Origin: Rahnella sp. AA
GTDB taxonomy: Bacteria > Pseudomonadota > Gammaproteobacteria > Enterobacterales > Enterobacteriaceae
Length of the DNA: 64,000 nucleotides
Direction: 5' to 3'
Assembly (NCBI RefSeq): GCF_002834385.1
Contig: NZ_PITQ01000006.1
Span: 62,001-126,000, forward strand
The position numbers and the translations under genes are program-made. The notes beneath the pieces are model-generated. The model was given only the letters and a program-made list of their open reading frames with translations. It was not told the DNA's origin and searched no databases. Positions 18,764 to 29,354 of this stretch are shown in pieces (positions within the stretch are counted from its first letter, which is position 1; every line of letters begins with the position of its first letter).

Positions 18764-18775
18764 AACCGGTTTAGC
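18764..18775. promoter_or_regulatory. Candidate ScrR operator near scrK
   Basis: AACCGGTTTAGC followed by TAAGC (so TTAGCTAA is also palindromic), 49 bp upstream of scrK. It matches the repeat at 18898 in 11 of 12 bases. Confidence 0.5.
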
Positions 18776-18897
18776 TAAGCAAGTACAAATGAATTATCCG
18801 AGTTTAGTGATATTTTGCAAAGAGGATCACAATTACGAGATCTGCCGGTAAAACATCATTGATTAAACCAGGTGCGGATGATTATTGTGCTCAGGAA

Positions 18898-18909
18898 AAC
18901 CAGTTTAGC
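18898..18909. promoter_or_regulatory. Candidate ScrR operator near scrY
   Basis: AACCAGTTTAGC followed by AATTTAGC, about 55 bp upstream of scrY. It pairs with the scrK-proximal copy. TTGCAAAGAGGATCACAA at 18815-18832 between them is a weak possible CRP site. Confidence 0.5.
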
Positions 18910-18954
18910 AATTTAGCAAAAATGGTTTTCTCATAATAATTACACTTACCTTGA

Positions 18955-20544
<1,590 letters not shown>

Positions 20545-20618
20545 AAAACAGGGTGTGATTGACGAGGCTGCGCCCGGTCTGGCCGGGCGATGTCCATAAA
20601 AATACAGTAAGGGACAAG

Positions 20619-21989
20619 ATGAATATCAATGCAATTGCCACGGAGTTGCTGCCATTGCTTGGCGGCAAAGACAATATCGCCAGCGCGGCACACTGCGCAA
20701 CGCGCCTGCGTCTGGTGCTGGCCGACGACAGCCTGATCAATAAAAGTGCTATTGAGAAAATTGAAGGTGTGAAAGGCTGCTTCAGCAATGCGGGCCAGAT
20801 ACAGATTATTTTTGGTACCGGTCTGGTGAATAAGGTTTACGCCGAGTTCATCAAAGTGGCAGGCATCAGCGAGTCGAGCAAGTCTGAAGCGGCGGATATC
20901 GCGGCGCGAAAACTGAATCCGTTCCAGCGCATTGCCCGCGTGTTATCCAACATTTTTGTGCCGATTATTCCGGCGATTGTGGCTTCCGGTCTCCTGATGG
21001 GCCTGCTCGGTATGGTGAAAACCTACGGTTGGGCCAATCCTGAGAGCGCGATTTTTATCATGCTCGACATGTTCAGCTCGGCGGCATTTATCATTCTGCC
21101 TATCCTGATTGGCTTCACGGCGGCACGTGAATTTGGCGGTAATCCGTTCCTGGGGGCCACGCTGGGCGGCATTCTGACTCACCCTGCGCTGACTAATGCC
21201 TGGGGCGTTGCCAGCGGTTTCCATACCATGAATTTCTTTGGTATTGAAATTGCGATGATCGGCTATCAGGGCACGGTATTCCCGGTGTTGCTGGCGGTCT
21301 GGTTCATGAGTTTCATTGAAAAACGCCTGCGAAAAATCATCCCTGATGCACTGGATTTAATCCTCACACCGTTCCTGACGGTGATCATTTCGGGATTCAT
21401 CGCTTTCCTGATTATCGGCCCCGCCGGTCGTGCGCTGGGTGACGGAATTTCGTTTGTGCTCAGCACGCTGATCGCGCATGCAGGCTGGTTGGCCGGGCTG
21501 GTATTTGGCGGACTGTATTCCGTGATTGTGATCACCGGGATCCATCACAGCTTCCATGCGATTGAAGCCGGGCTGCTGGGTAATCCGAGTATTGGCGTTA
21601 ACTTCCTGCTGCCGATCTGGTCAATGGCGAACGTGGCGCAAGGCGGTGCCTGTCTGGCGGTTTATTTCAAAACGAAGGATGCCAAAATCAAAGCCATCGC
21701 CGTGCCTTCGGCCTTCTCGGCCATGCTGGGCATTACCGAAGCGGCAATTTTTGGTATTAACCTGCGATTCATGAAACCCTTCCTCGCCGCGCTGGCGGGT
21801 GGTGCGCTGGGCGGTGCCTGGGTGGTGGCAATGCACGTGAATATGACGGCCGTAGGCCTGACCGGTATTCCGGGGCTGGCGATCGTACAAGCCAGTTCGA
21901 TCCTCAGCTATCTGATTGGCCTGGTGATTGCTTTTGGCAGCGCATTCCTGCTGTCGTTGTTGCTGAAATACAAAACGGAGAGTGAATGA
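20619..21989 (+). CDS. scrA: ScrA sucrose PTS enzyme IIBC
   Basis: Sucrose-specific phosphotransferase permease, 456 aa (same as characterised ScrA). The IIB domain (1-90) has the phosphorylated Cys in SAAHCATRLRLVL. The IIC domain has multiple membrane segments with GGILTHPALTNAW and GITEAAIFGINLRFMKPF. There is no IIA domain, so the glucose-type IIA (Crr) must donate phosphate, as known for this family. The ATG at 20619 follows AGTAAGGGA. The gene overlaps scrB by 4 nt. Confidence 0.96.
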   Translation: MNINAIATELLPLLGGKDNIASAAHCATRLRLVLADDSLINKSAIEKIEGVKGCFSNAGQIQIIFGTGLVNKVYAEFIKVAGISESSKSEAADIAARKLNPFQRIARVLSNIFVPIIPAIVASGLLMGLLGMVKTYGWANPESAIFIMLDMFSSAAFIILPILIGFTAAREFGGNPFLGATLGGILTHPALTNAWGVASGFHTMNFFGIEIAMIGYQGTVFPVLLAVWFMSFIEKRLRKIIPDALDLILTPFLTVIISGFIAFLIIGPAGRALGDGISFVLSTLIAHAGWLAGLVFGGLYSVIVITGIHHSFHAIEAGLLGNPSIGVNFLLPIWSMANVAQGGACLAVYFKTKDAKIKAIAVPSAFSAMLGITEAAIFGINLRFMKPFLAALAGGALGGAWVVAMHVNMTAVGLTGIPGLAIVQASSILSYLIGLVIAFGSAFLLSLLLKYKTESE

Positions 21990-23398
21990 TGACGGAAACG
22001 AGCTTGCTCAAACAAGCCCTGCGCAGCGTAGTTGCAGGGCAGGTCAAAGCAGCGTCTGACCCTTACCGGCCCGGCTGGCATCTTGCGCCGCCGGTTGGAT
22101 TACTCAACGATCCGAACGGATTTATTCAGCATAAAGGCCGTTACCATGTTTTCTATCAGTGGAATCCGCTGGCCTGTACGCATGGTGCGAAATTCTGGGG
22201 GCACTGGAGTTCGGCGGATTTACTGAGCTGGCGGCACGAACCGCTGGCGCTGGCACCGTCGGAAGCCTACGAAACCCACGGCTGTTATTCCGGCTCTGCG
22301 GTCAGCGATCACAGTCACCTGACGCTGATCTATACCGGAAACGTGAAATACCCTGATGGCAGCCGCACGGCGTTCCAGTGTCTGGCGCGTGAAAACGCAA
22401 AAGGCGAATTTGACAAAACCGGTCCGGTGCTGGATTTGCCCGAAGGGTATACCGGTCACGTCCGTGATCCGAAAGTCTGGCGAAAGGGTTATCACTGGTA
22501 CATGGTGCTCGGCGCGCAGGATCTCAGCCTTCAGGGCAAAGTCTTACTGCTCCGTTCCGACGACCTGCTCAGCTGGGAATCTCTGGGCGAAATAGCCGGA
22601 TCGAATCTGAACGGATTAGGGGATTTCGGTTACATGTGGGAGTGCCCGGATTTATTCAGACTGGACGGTCAGGACGTGCTGATTTGCTGCCCGCAAGGTC
22701 TGCCTGCGCAAGCCGATCGTTATCTGAATACCTTCCAGTCGGGCTATTTTGTCGGGCATCTGGATACCGAAAAGGCAAAATTCCCACACGGTGATTTCAC
22801 GGAGTTGGATCTGGGATTTGAGTTTTATGCACCACAAACGACGCAAACCGACGATGGTCGCCGGTTGCTTATTGGCTGGATGGGTATCCCGGATGGCGAT
22901 GAGTTTTATCAGCCAACGGTGGAAAACGGCTGGCTGCATACCCTGACCTGCCCGCGCGAACTGACGCTTATGGCCGGTAAAATTATTCAGCGCCCTGCCC
23001 GTGAATTGCAGGCTCTTCGCGGCGACATGCAGGAGTGGCAAGGGCTGGCGGACGACGCACCGGTTTGGGATGTTACCCGTGCTGAAGTGGAAATTGAAAC
23101 CGTACAGGCCTTCAGCGCTGATTTTGGCGGAGACCTGCTGCTGAGATGGGACGGTGAATGTCTGCATCTGATGCGTAAAAACCGGCGCACCGGATTACCG
23201 GAAGAACGTTTCTGGCAGGGCTCGTTACGCAAACTGACTGTGCTGTGTGACAGTTCCAGCATTGAGATTTTCATCAACGACGGGGAAGCGGTGATGACTT
23301 CACGCTACTTCCCTGTATTACCGGCATTATTAAACTTCAGCGGACATCATCAGATTACGCTGCGCCACTGGCTGTTAGCCGATTGCGTGTTAGAATAA
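21986..23398 (+). CDS. scrB: ScrB sucrose-6-phosphate hydrolase
   Basis: GH32 invertase, 470 aa, splitting sucrose-6-phosphate into glucose-6-phosphate and fructose in the cytoplasm. The nucleophile Asp is in LLNDPNGF near residue 41, the stabilising Asp in HVRDPKVW and the acid/base Glu in WECPDLF. A C-terminal beta-sandwich module with SSIEIFINDGE completes the GH32 fold. ATGATG at 21986 overlaps the scrA stop, giving coupling. Product fructose is handled by ScrK. Confidence 0.95.
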   Translation: MMTETSLLKQALRSVVAGQVKAASDPYRPGWHLAPPVGLLNDPNGFIQHKGRYHVFYQWNPLACTHGAKFWGHWSSADLLSWRHEPLALAPSEAYETHGCYSGSAVSDHSHLTLIYTGNVKYPDGSRTAFQCLARENAKGEFDKTGPVLDLPEGYTGHVRDPKVWRKGYHWYMVLGAQDLSLQGKVLLLRSDDLLSWESLGEIAGSNLNGLGDFGYMWECPDLFRLDGQDVLICCPQGLPAQADRYLNTFQSGYFVGHLDTEKAKFPHGDFTELDLGFEFYAPQTTQTDDGRRLLIGWMGIPDGDEFYQPTVENGWLHTLTCPRELTLMAGKIIQRPARELQALRGDMQEWQGLADDAPVWDVTRAEVEIETVQAFSADFGGDLLLRWDGECLHLMRKNRRTGLPEERFWQGSLRKLTVLCDSSSIEIFINDGEAVMTSRYFPVLPALLNFSGHHQITLRHWLLADCVLE

Positions 23399-23428
23399 AA
23401 ACCTTTCCGGACAACAGAATATGGCGCA

Positions 23429-24457
23429 GTGAAAAAGACCAAACGCATCACTATCAGTGGCATAGCAGAGCTGGCTGGCGTGTCGAAATCGACTGCCAGC
23501 CAGGTTCTTAACGGACACAGCAAGAAGTTTCGCATCTCCGATACGACGCGCGATCGCGTGCTTGCGGTGGCCGCTGAGCAGCATTATCAGCCCAGTATCC
23601 ACGCCCGTTCACTTAACGTCACCCGCAGCTTCACGCTGGGTCTGGTTGTCCCGGAAATGACCAACTACGGTTTTGCGGCCTGTTCCAATGAGCTTGAAAC
23701 GCTCTGTCGCGAGAACGGCATGCAACTGCTGATTGCCTGCACGGATGAGAACACCAGTCAGGAAACCATGGTGGTGAACAACCTTATCCAGCGTCAGGTA
23801 GACGGACTGATCGTGGCGTCCAGTATGCTCAGCGATGCGGAATACGTAAAAATCAGCCAGCAGTTACCGGTGGTTCTGTTTGACCGGCATTTGCAGGAAA
23901 CGCAATTGCCCCTGGTCGTGTGCGAAGCCATCGAATCCTCGGCTGAACTGGTCGCCCGGGTTGCGAAAAAGCATCCGGACGAATTTTATTTTCTCGGCGG
24001 CCAGCCACGCATTTCTCCAACGCGCGACCGTCTTGCCGGTTATCAGCTGGGGCTTGAGCGTGCGGGTGTCAGCCTGAATCCTGAGTGGATTATGTACGGT
24101 AATTATCATCCGAGCTCAGGTTATGAAATGTTTGCCAATCTCTGCGCCCGGCTCGGGCGTCCACCCAAAGCGCTGTATGTCGCGTCCTGCGGGCTGATGG
24201 AAGGGGTATTACGCTATATGAGCCAACACAAACTGCTTGAGAGTGATATTCATTTATGCAGTTTTGACGACCATTATCTTTATGATTCACTGACGGTGAA
24301 AATTGATACCGTCGCACAGGATTGCCAGGCGCTGGCAATACATTGTTTTGAGATGATAATCAGTCTTATCAATGAACAACCCATAGAGTACATTCAAAGC
24401 TATTTAACGCCCAAATTACACTGGCGGCACCCTGATTCATCGGAATCAATAAGCTGA
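23429..24457 (+). CDS. scrR: ScrR sucrose operon repressor
   Basis: LacI-family repressor of 342 aa. The helix-turn-helix [21 protein letters not shown] and hinge are followed by a periplasmic-binding-like domain, with [29 protein letters not shown] and [11 protein letters not shown] close to Klebsiella ScrR. Fructose is the inducer of characterised ScrR proteins. The start is a GTG at 23429, since the ATG at 23421 opens a frame closed after three codons. It lies 30 nt after scrB. Confidence 0.92.
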   Translation: MKKTKRITISGIAELAGVSKSTASQVLNGHSKKFRISDTTRDRVLAVAAEQHYQPSIHARSLNVTRSFTLGLVVPEMTNYGFAACSNELETLCRENGMQLLIACTDENTSQETMVVNNLIQRQVDGLIVASSMLSDAEYVKISQQLPVVLFDRHLQETQLPLVVCEAIESSAELVARVAKKHPDEFYFLGGQPRISPTRDRLAGYQLGLERAGVSLNPEWIMYGNYHPSSGYEMFANLCARLGRPPKALYVASCGLMEGVLRYMSQHKLLESDIHLCSFDDHYLYDSLTVKIDTVAQDCQALAIHCFEMIISLINEQPIEYIQSYLTPKLHWRHPDSSESIS

Positions 24458-24550
24458 ATACAGAGCATTACCACGGGGGTTACGCCAATATCGCAGAAAA
24501 GTCAGGGCAATACTCCCACCGCCACCACTGAGAGTTTTTTTGCTTTAACG

Positions 24551-26314
24551 CTAAGGACGACGTTCATTTCTTGCGTCATACCAGACTTCCAAATCTCTGG
24601 CCATCATCGGCCTGGCATAAACATATCCCTGCACTTCGTCACAGCACAGCTCACGTAATATCTCTACCGTTTTGTCATCTTCTACACCTTCGGCCAGCAC
24701 CACATAATCGAGTTGTTTAAGCAACCTGACAACGTTATGGACAACGATGCGGCTGGCTTTATCGCTGGCAATCTTACTGACAATCGAACGGTCAAGCTTA
24801 ATGATATCCATCGGGATCTGGCGCAGATAGTTGATGTTACTGTAGCCGGAACCGAAGTCATCCAGTGATATACTAAATCCGCGTAACTTCAGCATCTCCA
24901 GCCCGTTTAGAGTCGCAGGGTTTTCCAGCATCCTCTCCGTTTCTAAACATTCAACACCGAGTAAAGCAGGTGTCAGCCCGGCATTTAGTATTTTCTGTTC
25001 AAGTTCATCCGCAAAATCGGGCCGTGAAAAATCGCTGGCGGCCAGATTAATAGAAACAGGCAAAAAAATTCCCCGATCACGCCACTGGCTTAACTGGGCG
25101 ATAGCATGATCAATCACCCATCCCGTGAGCTCCCGCATCAGGCTGGTTCTTTCCACCAGCGGAATAAACAGCCCAGGCAGCACTTCGCCATACTCTGCAT
25201 GTTTCCAGCGCAGCAACGCTTCGACACCCGTAACCCGGCCCGTCACCAGCGAGACCTTCGGCTGATAGACCAGATACAATCCCCGGTCTTCGTGGAGGGC
25301 CTCTCTCAGGCCGGTGAGCAGGCTAAAATCATTCTTCTTCTGGTTATCCAGCGCCTCATCATAGGTCATAAACCGGTAGCCGCGACTTATCGCTTCATGC
25401 AATGCGCTGACCGCGCGCCGCAAGATTTCTACCGACGTCATAGAGCTATCACAACTTCCTGAATCGCCGATGTGAATATCCAAATCCAGAGGAACTTCAG
25501 GATTGATTTTGGCCTGTATTCCCCGCAGACACAGGGCGATATTTTCGAGAGCCAAATTCTCTTTTTCGTAGGTGAAATAAGCAAACCTTCCTACTGCCAC
25601 AACATAGAGCTGCTCAGTCAGTTGCAGTCTGGCCTGAAGTTGCACCGACATGTCACGCAATAAATTTTCTACGGCAGTCATGCCAAGTGAGCGGGCCATT
25701 TCGTACGCAAAAGGCATGTCGATACAGTCAATGATGACGAGCTTAAGCGTGCTCTCTTTTGAAACAGAGATATCTTTGAGCATCCGTTGCCGGTTTGGCA
25801 GCAGCGTCACAATGTCGATATACCCGACGTTATACCAGGACGCTAGAAAACCCGATACCAGCCCTGCCAACTGTTCAAAAATGTTGATCTGCTCATCTGA
25901 CAGGATGCGAGGCTGAGTATCTAAAAGACACAGCGTACCTACGGCGATCCCGTCCTGTGTTTTGAGCGGGCAACCGGCATAAAAACGAACAAAGGGGGAT
26001 TTTGTAACGGCTTCATAAGTTTTGAAATCCGGATGCCGTTGAGTATCTGTACAAATATACGTTTCACCTTGCTCCAGCGTATTTGTGCAAAACGCCTCGC
26101 CGAGGCTGGTTTCAGTTACCGTAATATTCTGTGCTGATTTAATGTACTGCTTTTCATCATCCAGAACTGACACGAAGCACATCGGCATCTTGAGTAACTG
26201 GCAGGCCAGGAGAGTATATTTTTTTAGCGCCTCGTCCCGAATCTCATCGTGGCTCTTAAGCATGCTTATCGCTGCGCGTTTTTTACTTTCATCGCTGCTG
26301 AGATCAGTCAACAT
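24551..26314 (-). CDS. GAF - degenerate GGDEF - EAL protein, probable c-di-GMP phosphodiesterase
   Basis: Cytoplasmic 587-residue signalling protein. A GAF domain occupies about residues 20-155 (MCFVSVLDDEKQYIKSAQ, FYAGCPLKTQDGIAVGTLCLLD). A GGDEF-like domain follows (about 160-320) whose signature is lost (VGRFAYFTY instead of GGDEF), so no cyclase activity is expected. The EAL domain (about 335-580) keeps EALLRW, the Asn of SINLAA, VECLET, LDDFGSGYSN, IIKLD, AEGVED and VQGYVYARPM, so hydrolysis of c-di-GMP is likely. The ATG follows GGAG at 8 nt. It is convergent with scrR and divergent from the next EAL gene. Confidence 0.88.
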   Translation of the reverse strand: MLTDLSSDESKKRAAISMLKSHDEIRDEALKKYTLLACQLLKMPMCFVSVLDDEKQYIKSAQNITVTETSLGEAFCTNTLEQGETYICTDTQRHPDFKTYEAVTKSPFVRFYAGCPLKTQDGIAVGTLCLLDTQPRILSDEQINIFEQLAGLVSGFLASWYNVGYIDIVTLLPNRQRMLKDISVSKESTLKLVIIDCIDMPFAYEMARSLGMTAVENLLRDMSVQLQARLQLTEQLYVVAVGRFAYFTYEKENLALENIALCLRGIQAKINPEVPLDLDIHIGDSGSCDSSMTSVEILRRAVSALHEAISRGYRFMTYDEALDNQKKNDFSLLTGLREALHEDRGLYLVYQPKVSLVTGRVTGVEALLRWKHAEYGEVLPGLFIPLVERTSLMRELTGWVIDHAIAQLSQWRDRGIFLPVSINLAASDFSRPDFADELEQKILNAGLTPALLGVECLETERMLENPATLNGLEMLKLRGFSISLDDFGSGYSNINYLRQIPMDIIKLDRSIVSKIASDKASRIVVHNVVRLLKQLDYVVLAEGVEDDKTVEILRELCCDEVQGYVYARPMMARDLEVWYDARNERRP

Positions 26315-26757
26315 AGCAATACTCCAGTGTAGTGAGTCTTTTTTCCATTGCCTTGTCTGGCGTAATACCTCTGTTAGCCTGATAAAGGTAACAACTTCGA
26401 CGTCGATCCTATCCTATAGCCTCATTATAAAGTTTCCCAGTAAATGTCAGTGGCAGCTATCGCAAGGCCCCTCCATGATTGCTGAGCGGGTTCTTGAATA
26501 GAAAACTCCGTCGCCGTGAGGAACAAAGGAATATTTGTCATATCGTGGCACCAAAAAATATTATGGTTGCTAATGTTTCTGGCCTTTTTTCAAAAATATT
26601 TAACACTCAAAATCAGAGAATTGGATTTGTTTCATCGATCAATAGATGTTAATCAATAGGTTTTATCATAGGTAAAATCGATCAATATAGGTTTATTAAT
26701 TTGCGAAATTGATCAATGATTAACACTGCGAAATGGAAGACTTTTAAGGAGGAAATG
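26315..26757. other. Intergenic region between divergent EAL genes
   Basis: 443 bp with no convincing gene. Its right half is AT-rich and carries the ATCAAT-type repeats listed separately. Promoters for both divergent EAL genes must lie here. The left half shows nothing I recognise. Confidence 0.6.
26637..26717. repeat. Four ATCAAT-containing repeats
   Basis: GATCAATAG (26637), AATCAATAGG (26651), GATCAATATAGG (26680) and the palindrome ATTGATCAAT (26708-26717) fall within 81 bp upstream of the AT-rich EAL gene. Two copies are followed by GGTTT. Three contain Dam GATC sites. They may be binding sites for one regulator. Confidence 0.5.
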
Positions 26758-27474
26758 ATGTTACGTTTAAATTTTCAAGTCTTATGCAAATTCAGATGTG
26801 AACCCATTTATAATGTCGGAGGTTTACTATACGCAGTGGAACTATTAACAAGCTTTGAAGGAGGGTTCAGCGGCGAAAAAATCGAACCACAAAAATTCAT
26901 CAGTTCACTGGATATAAAATACAAGCATGAATTATTGCTAACACAACTAAACGAAATTAACGCCCTATCGTCATTTTTCAAAAAAAACAAATTACTTTGT
27001 TCTCTTAATATCGACCAAGGCATGGCGATTCTTATACTTGAAGATCATCATATAAAAGATATCTTGGACAATAATGACTTTATAAGATTAGAAATATCTG
27101 AGCATTTCCCTAAAATAGATAAAGCAGAAGGAAATATCTTAGTAGACACACTGGCTGGAAAATATAAATTATGGTTAGATGACTACGGTACTAATTTCAG
27201 CAACATAAACACTTTAAAAAACACTAAATTTGAATCAGTAAAAATAGATAAAAAATTCTTTTGGGAAAATGGAAATTCAGTCATGTGGGCTACCATTATT
27301 GATAACATCAGTCAATATTGTAGTTCGATCATTGTTGAAGGTGTTGAAACTGGAACCCAGTTAAGAAATCTGCAATATAGTGGCATATCTTGCGCCCAAG
27401 GTTTTCTATTCCCCTCAGTTCCGTTAGAAGATATCGAAATACTGATGCCGGGAAAAGGTTATTCTCATTTATAA
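26758..27474 (+). CDS. Stand-alone EAL-domain protein
   Basis: Small (238 aa) single-domain EAL protein, the size of MrkJ-type phosphodiesterases. Catalytic positions mostly survive: VELLTSF (the Glu present, the usual Arg of ExLxR replaced by Thr), Asn in SLNIDQ, LEISEHFP, LDDYGTNFSN, VKIDKKF, VEGVET and CAQGFLF. It may be active or may be a c-di-GMP-binding or protein-binding derivative. AAGGAGG sits 5 nt before the second of two ATGs (26758). Its base composition is far more AT-rich than the flanking genes, suggesting transfer. Confidence 0.82.
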   Translation: MLRLNFQVLCKFRCEPIYNVGGLLYAVELLTSFEGGFSGEKIEPQKFISSLDIKYKHELLLTQLNEINALSSFFKKNKLLCSLNIDQGMAILILEDHHIKDILDNNDFIRLEISEHFPKIDKAEGNILVDTLAGKYKLWLDDYGTNFSNINTLKNTKFESVKIDKKFFWENGNSVMWATIIDNISQYCSSIIVEGVETGTQLRNLQYSGISCAQGFLFPSVPLEDIEILMPGKGYSHL

Positions 27475-27544
27475 ATTAGTTGGTCTATCCCGATAAGAGG
27501 TATCAGAAAATGAGTCATCTGCCGCGACCCAAAAGGCAACAACG

Positions 27545-28603
27545 TCAGGCGGCGGATTCACTGAGTGTCATGGTTTTATTCTTCCCGCTCGTTTTCGCTG
27601 TATAGAGCGCATTATCAGCGATTGATATAGTCTCAAACACAGATTGCGTGTCAGTGCGTTCAGAAATACCTATAGAAACAGTCACATGCACCTCATGACC
27701 ATCAAATTTCATTTTGTTATCCTGTATAACAAGTCTGATGTCTTCTGCTATCTTCGTTGCATTGTGTAAATCTGCGTTTATAAATACAATAAACTCCTCC
27801 CCGCCATACCTGCCGGCGAAATCATTATCCCTGATATTTTCCCTCACAAGATAAGCAATCCTCTTAATCACTTTATCTCCAAAAGGATGGCCAAATTTAT
27901 CATTTAAATATTTAAAATTATCAATATCTAGCATGAGAACACAAAATCTCTCACCATAAGATTCACTCAGGGATTCAATATAGGCATCAATGCTTCTTCG
28001 ATTATTAATTCCCGTAAGAGGATCTGTTTTTGAAGCGTTTTTGAAAAACACCTCTCTTTTAGATAAGTTTATTAAGTTATTTAAAAAAACATAAACCAGC
28101 GAGATATAGAGCAAACTCAAGATGGTTTTAATAATTGCAAGAGTCCAATATCCATTTTCATTAAGTGCACTGACGTGTGTGAGCAGATTAAAGGCTTGCG
28201 CAATGCAGTATGCATATATTACGTAACGGATCCTCATCTGCCCCCTGATATAAAAAAGCAGTAGAATTACAAAGTACACGAGAGAAAACGCATCATAAAA
28301 TGTCGAAATACCAAATAAAAATACAGCACTCACAACCAGACTTGCAAAAAATGTTTGATATCCGAAAACAATGAGTCCAAAAGTGATTGGCGATATGATA
28401 ACGCTGTAAATACTGGTGTTGTGTTGCTCCCCGATTTTGAATAAATAGATGCTAGCCAAACCCAGGACTATCCCTAGCAACATTTTAAATAATACTTGTT
28501 CGCTCAGAGCGGTTCTATAGTTTATCAATGGAATGGAAATGCATGTATAAGTGACACATATACCTATAAGCGTGTTAATAAAGGTTAACTCTATGAAATC
28601 CAT
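27545..28603 (-). CDS. Membrane-bound diguanylate cyclase
   Basis: Inner-membrane GGDEF protein of 352 aa. Residues 1-180 form five or six hydrophobic segments, resembling a LytS-like 5TM sensor (LGIVLGLASIYLFKIGEQ). The GGDEF domain (about 190-345) is intact: DPLTGINNRRS, MLDIDNFKYLNDKFGH, RYGGEEF, with the inhibitory I-site RDND five residues ahead. Synthesis of c-di-GMP with product inhibition is expected. The ATG at 28603 starts the first membrane segment; a GTG at 28675 would add 24 residues. Neither has a strong ribosome site. It is convergent with the EAL gene. Confidence 0.85.
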   Translation of the reverse strand: MDFIELTFINTLIGICVTYTCISIPLINYRTALSEQVLFKMLLGIVLGLASIYLFKIGEQHNTSIYSVIISPITFGLIVFGYQTFFASLVVSAVFLFGISTFYDAFSLVYFVILLLFYIRGQMRIRYVIYAYCIAQAFNLLTHVSALNENGYWTLAIIKTILSLLYISLVYVFLNNLINLSKREVFFKNASKTDPLTGINNRRSIDAYIESLSESYGERFCVLMLDIDNFKYLNDKFGHPFGDKVIKRIAYLVRENIRDNDFAGRYGGEEFIVFINADLHNATKIAEDIRLVIQDNKMKFDGHEVHVTVSIGISERTDTQSVFETISIADNALYTAKTSGKNKTMTLSESAA

Positions 28604-28843
28604 AACATGGTAGCCACTATAATTAAATCGCACGGAAGAGTGTATCTTCTCCGCTAAGAAGTAACAAGGAACCACACCCGGGAGAAACAGGCTTTGTTAT
28701 CGGGATAGGTTATCTTGCCAGGCTCGAAAACTCAGGTTTTATAACTAAAAATTTTACTCCCTAATCCTGGACGATTTTGGATTGATTAAAGACAACCCAT
28801 TAATATCTCTAAAGAATTAATAACGCGAAACAAAACCTTTCTT

Positions 28844-28972
28844 ATGACATTTTATATTGATACCCATGGTAGCTACAATATTGATCCTGACTGGAATAAT
28901 CCCCCTGGCCAGGGAAAATGTGCATTCGGTATTCCAAAACAAGGAAGAATTGGAAATTCAATAGCTGCGTGA
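28844..28972 (+). CDS. Possible 42-residue small ORF
   Basis: Starts MTFYIDTHGSYNIDPDWNNP and ends IGNSIAA. The composition looks protein-like, and in a region of frequent stops it is the only sizeable frame. No ribosome site is visible, so it may be a fragment of a lost gene. Family unknown. Confidence 0.2.
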   Translation: MTFYIDTHGSYNIDPDWNNPPGQGKCAFGIPKQGRIGNSIAA

Positions 28973-29225
28973 TGAAAGAAGGTATTTCTCCTGCGACCGG
29001 CGAATAGGCGGCTTCATTTATCTTATTAAAAACCAGGCGGGCAAATACAACGAAAACATAATTAGCAAACTTAACGTAAACCTGAGTCTGTTCATTGCTT
29101 AGTAAAAACCCGCGCGGTGGACTGCCCCTGATAACAGAGCATTTGTGATCTCAAATTGTCCGTAATACTTCAGCACACCTTGCCCCCCTCACCTTAACGT
29201 AAATTAATTTATTTCGTTTAAATTC

Positions 29226-29247
29226 AATCAATTGAAAGAAATTGATT
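29226..29247. promoter_or_regulatory. AATCAATT inverted repeat upstream of the GAF-GGDEF gene
   Basis: AATCAATT-GAAAGA-AATTGATT, perfect 8-bp arms, 107 bp upstream of the cyclase. It shares the ATCAAT core with the repeats before the EAL gene at 26637-26717. Confidence 0.45.
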
Positions 29248-29354
29248 TTGATATTTTAATCCCTCAAAGAGACTATTCAGATAAGTTATATGTTAAAATC
29301 CCCGCATCCGTGGTGCACGCAGCATGACAATTTGAAGAAGGTTTTACTGAGAGA

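Larger units (their letters stand above)
28676..29354. other. AT-rich intergenic region
   Basis: 679 bp. Contents seen: a 42-codon frame at 28844-28972, and the AATCAATT dyad at 29226-29247. Otherwise no gene, RNA or repeat is recognisable. Confidence 0.6.

Noticed and set aside
26440-26510. Possible transposase tail at the end of a plus-strand frame
   Set aside because: It looked superficially protein-like, but the frame is a shadow of the GAF-EAL gene continued into its upstream region; no supporting terminal repeats.
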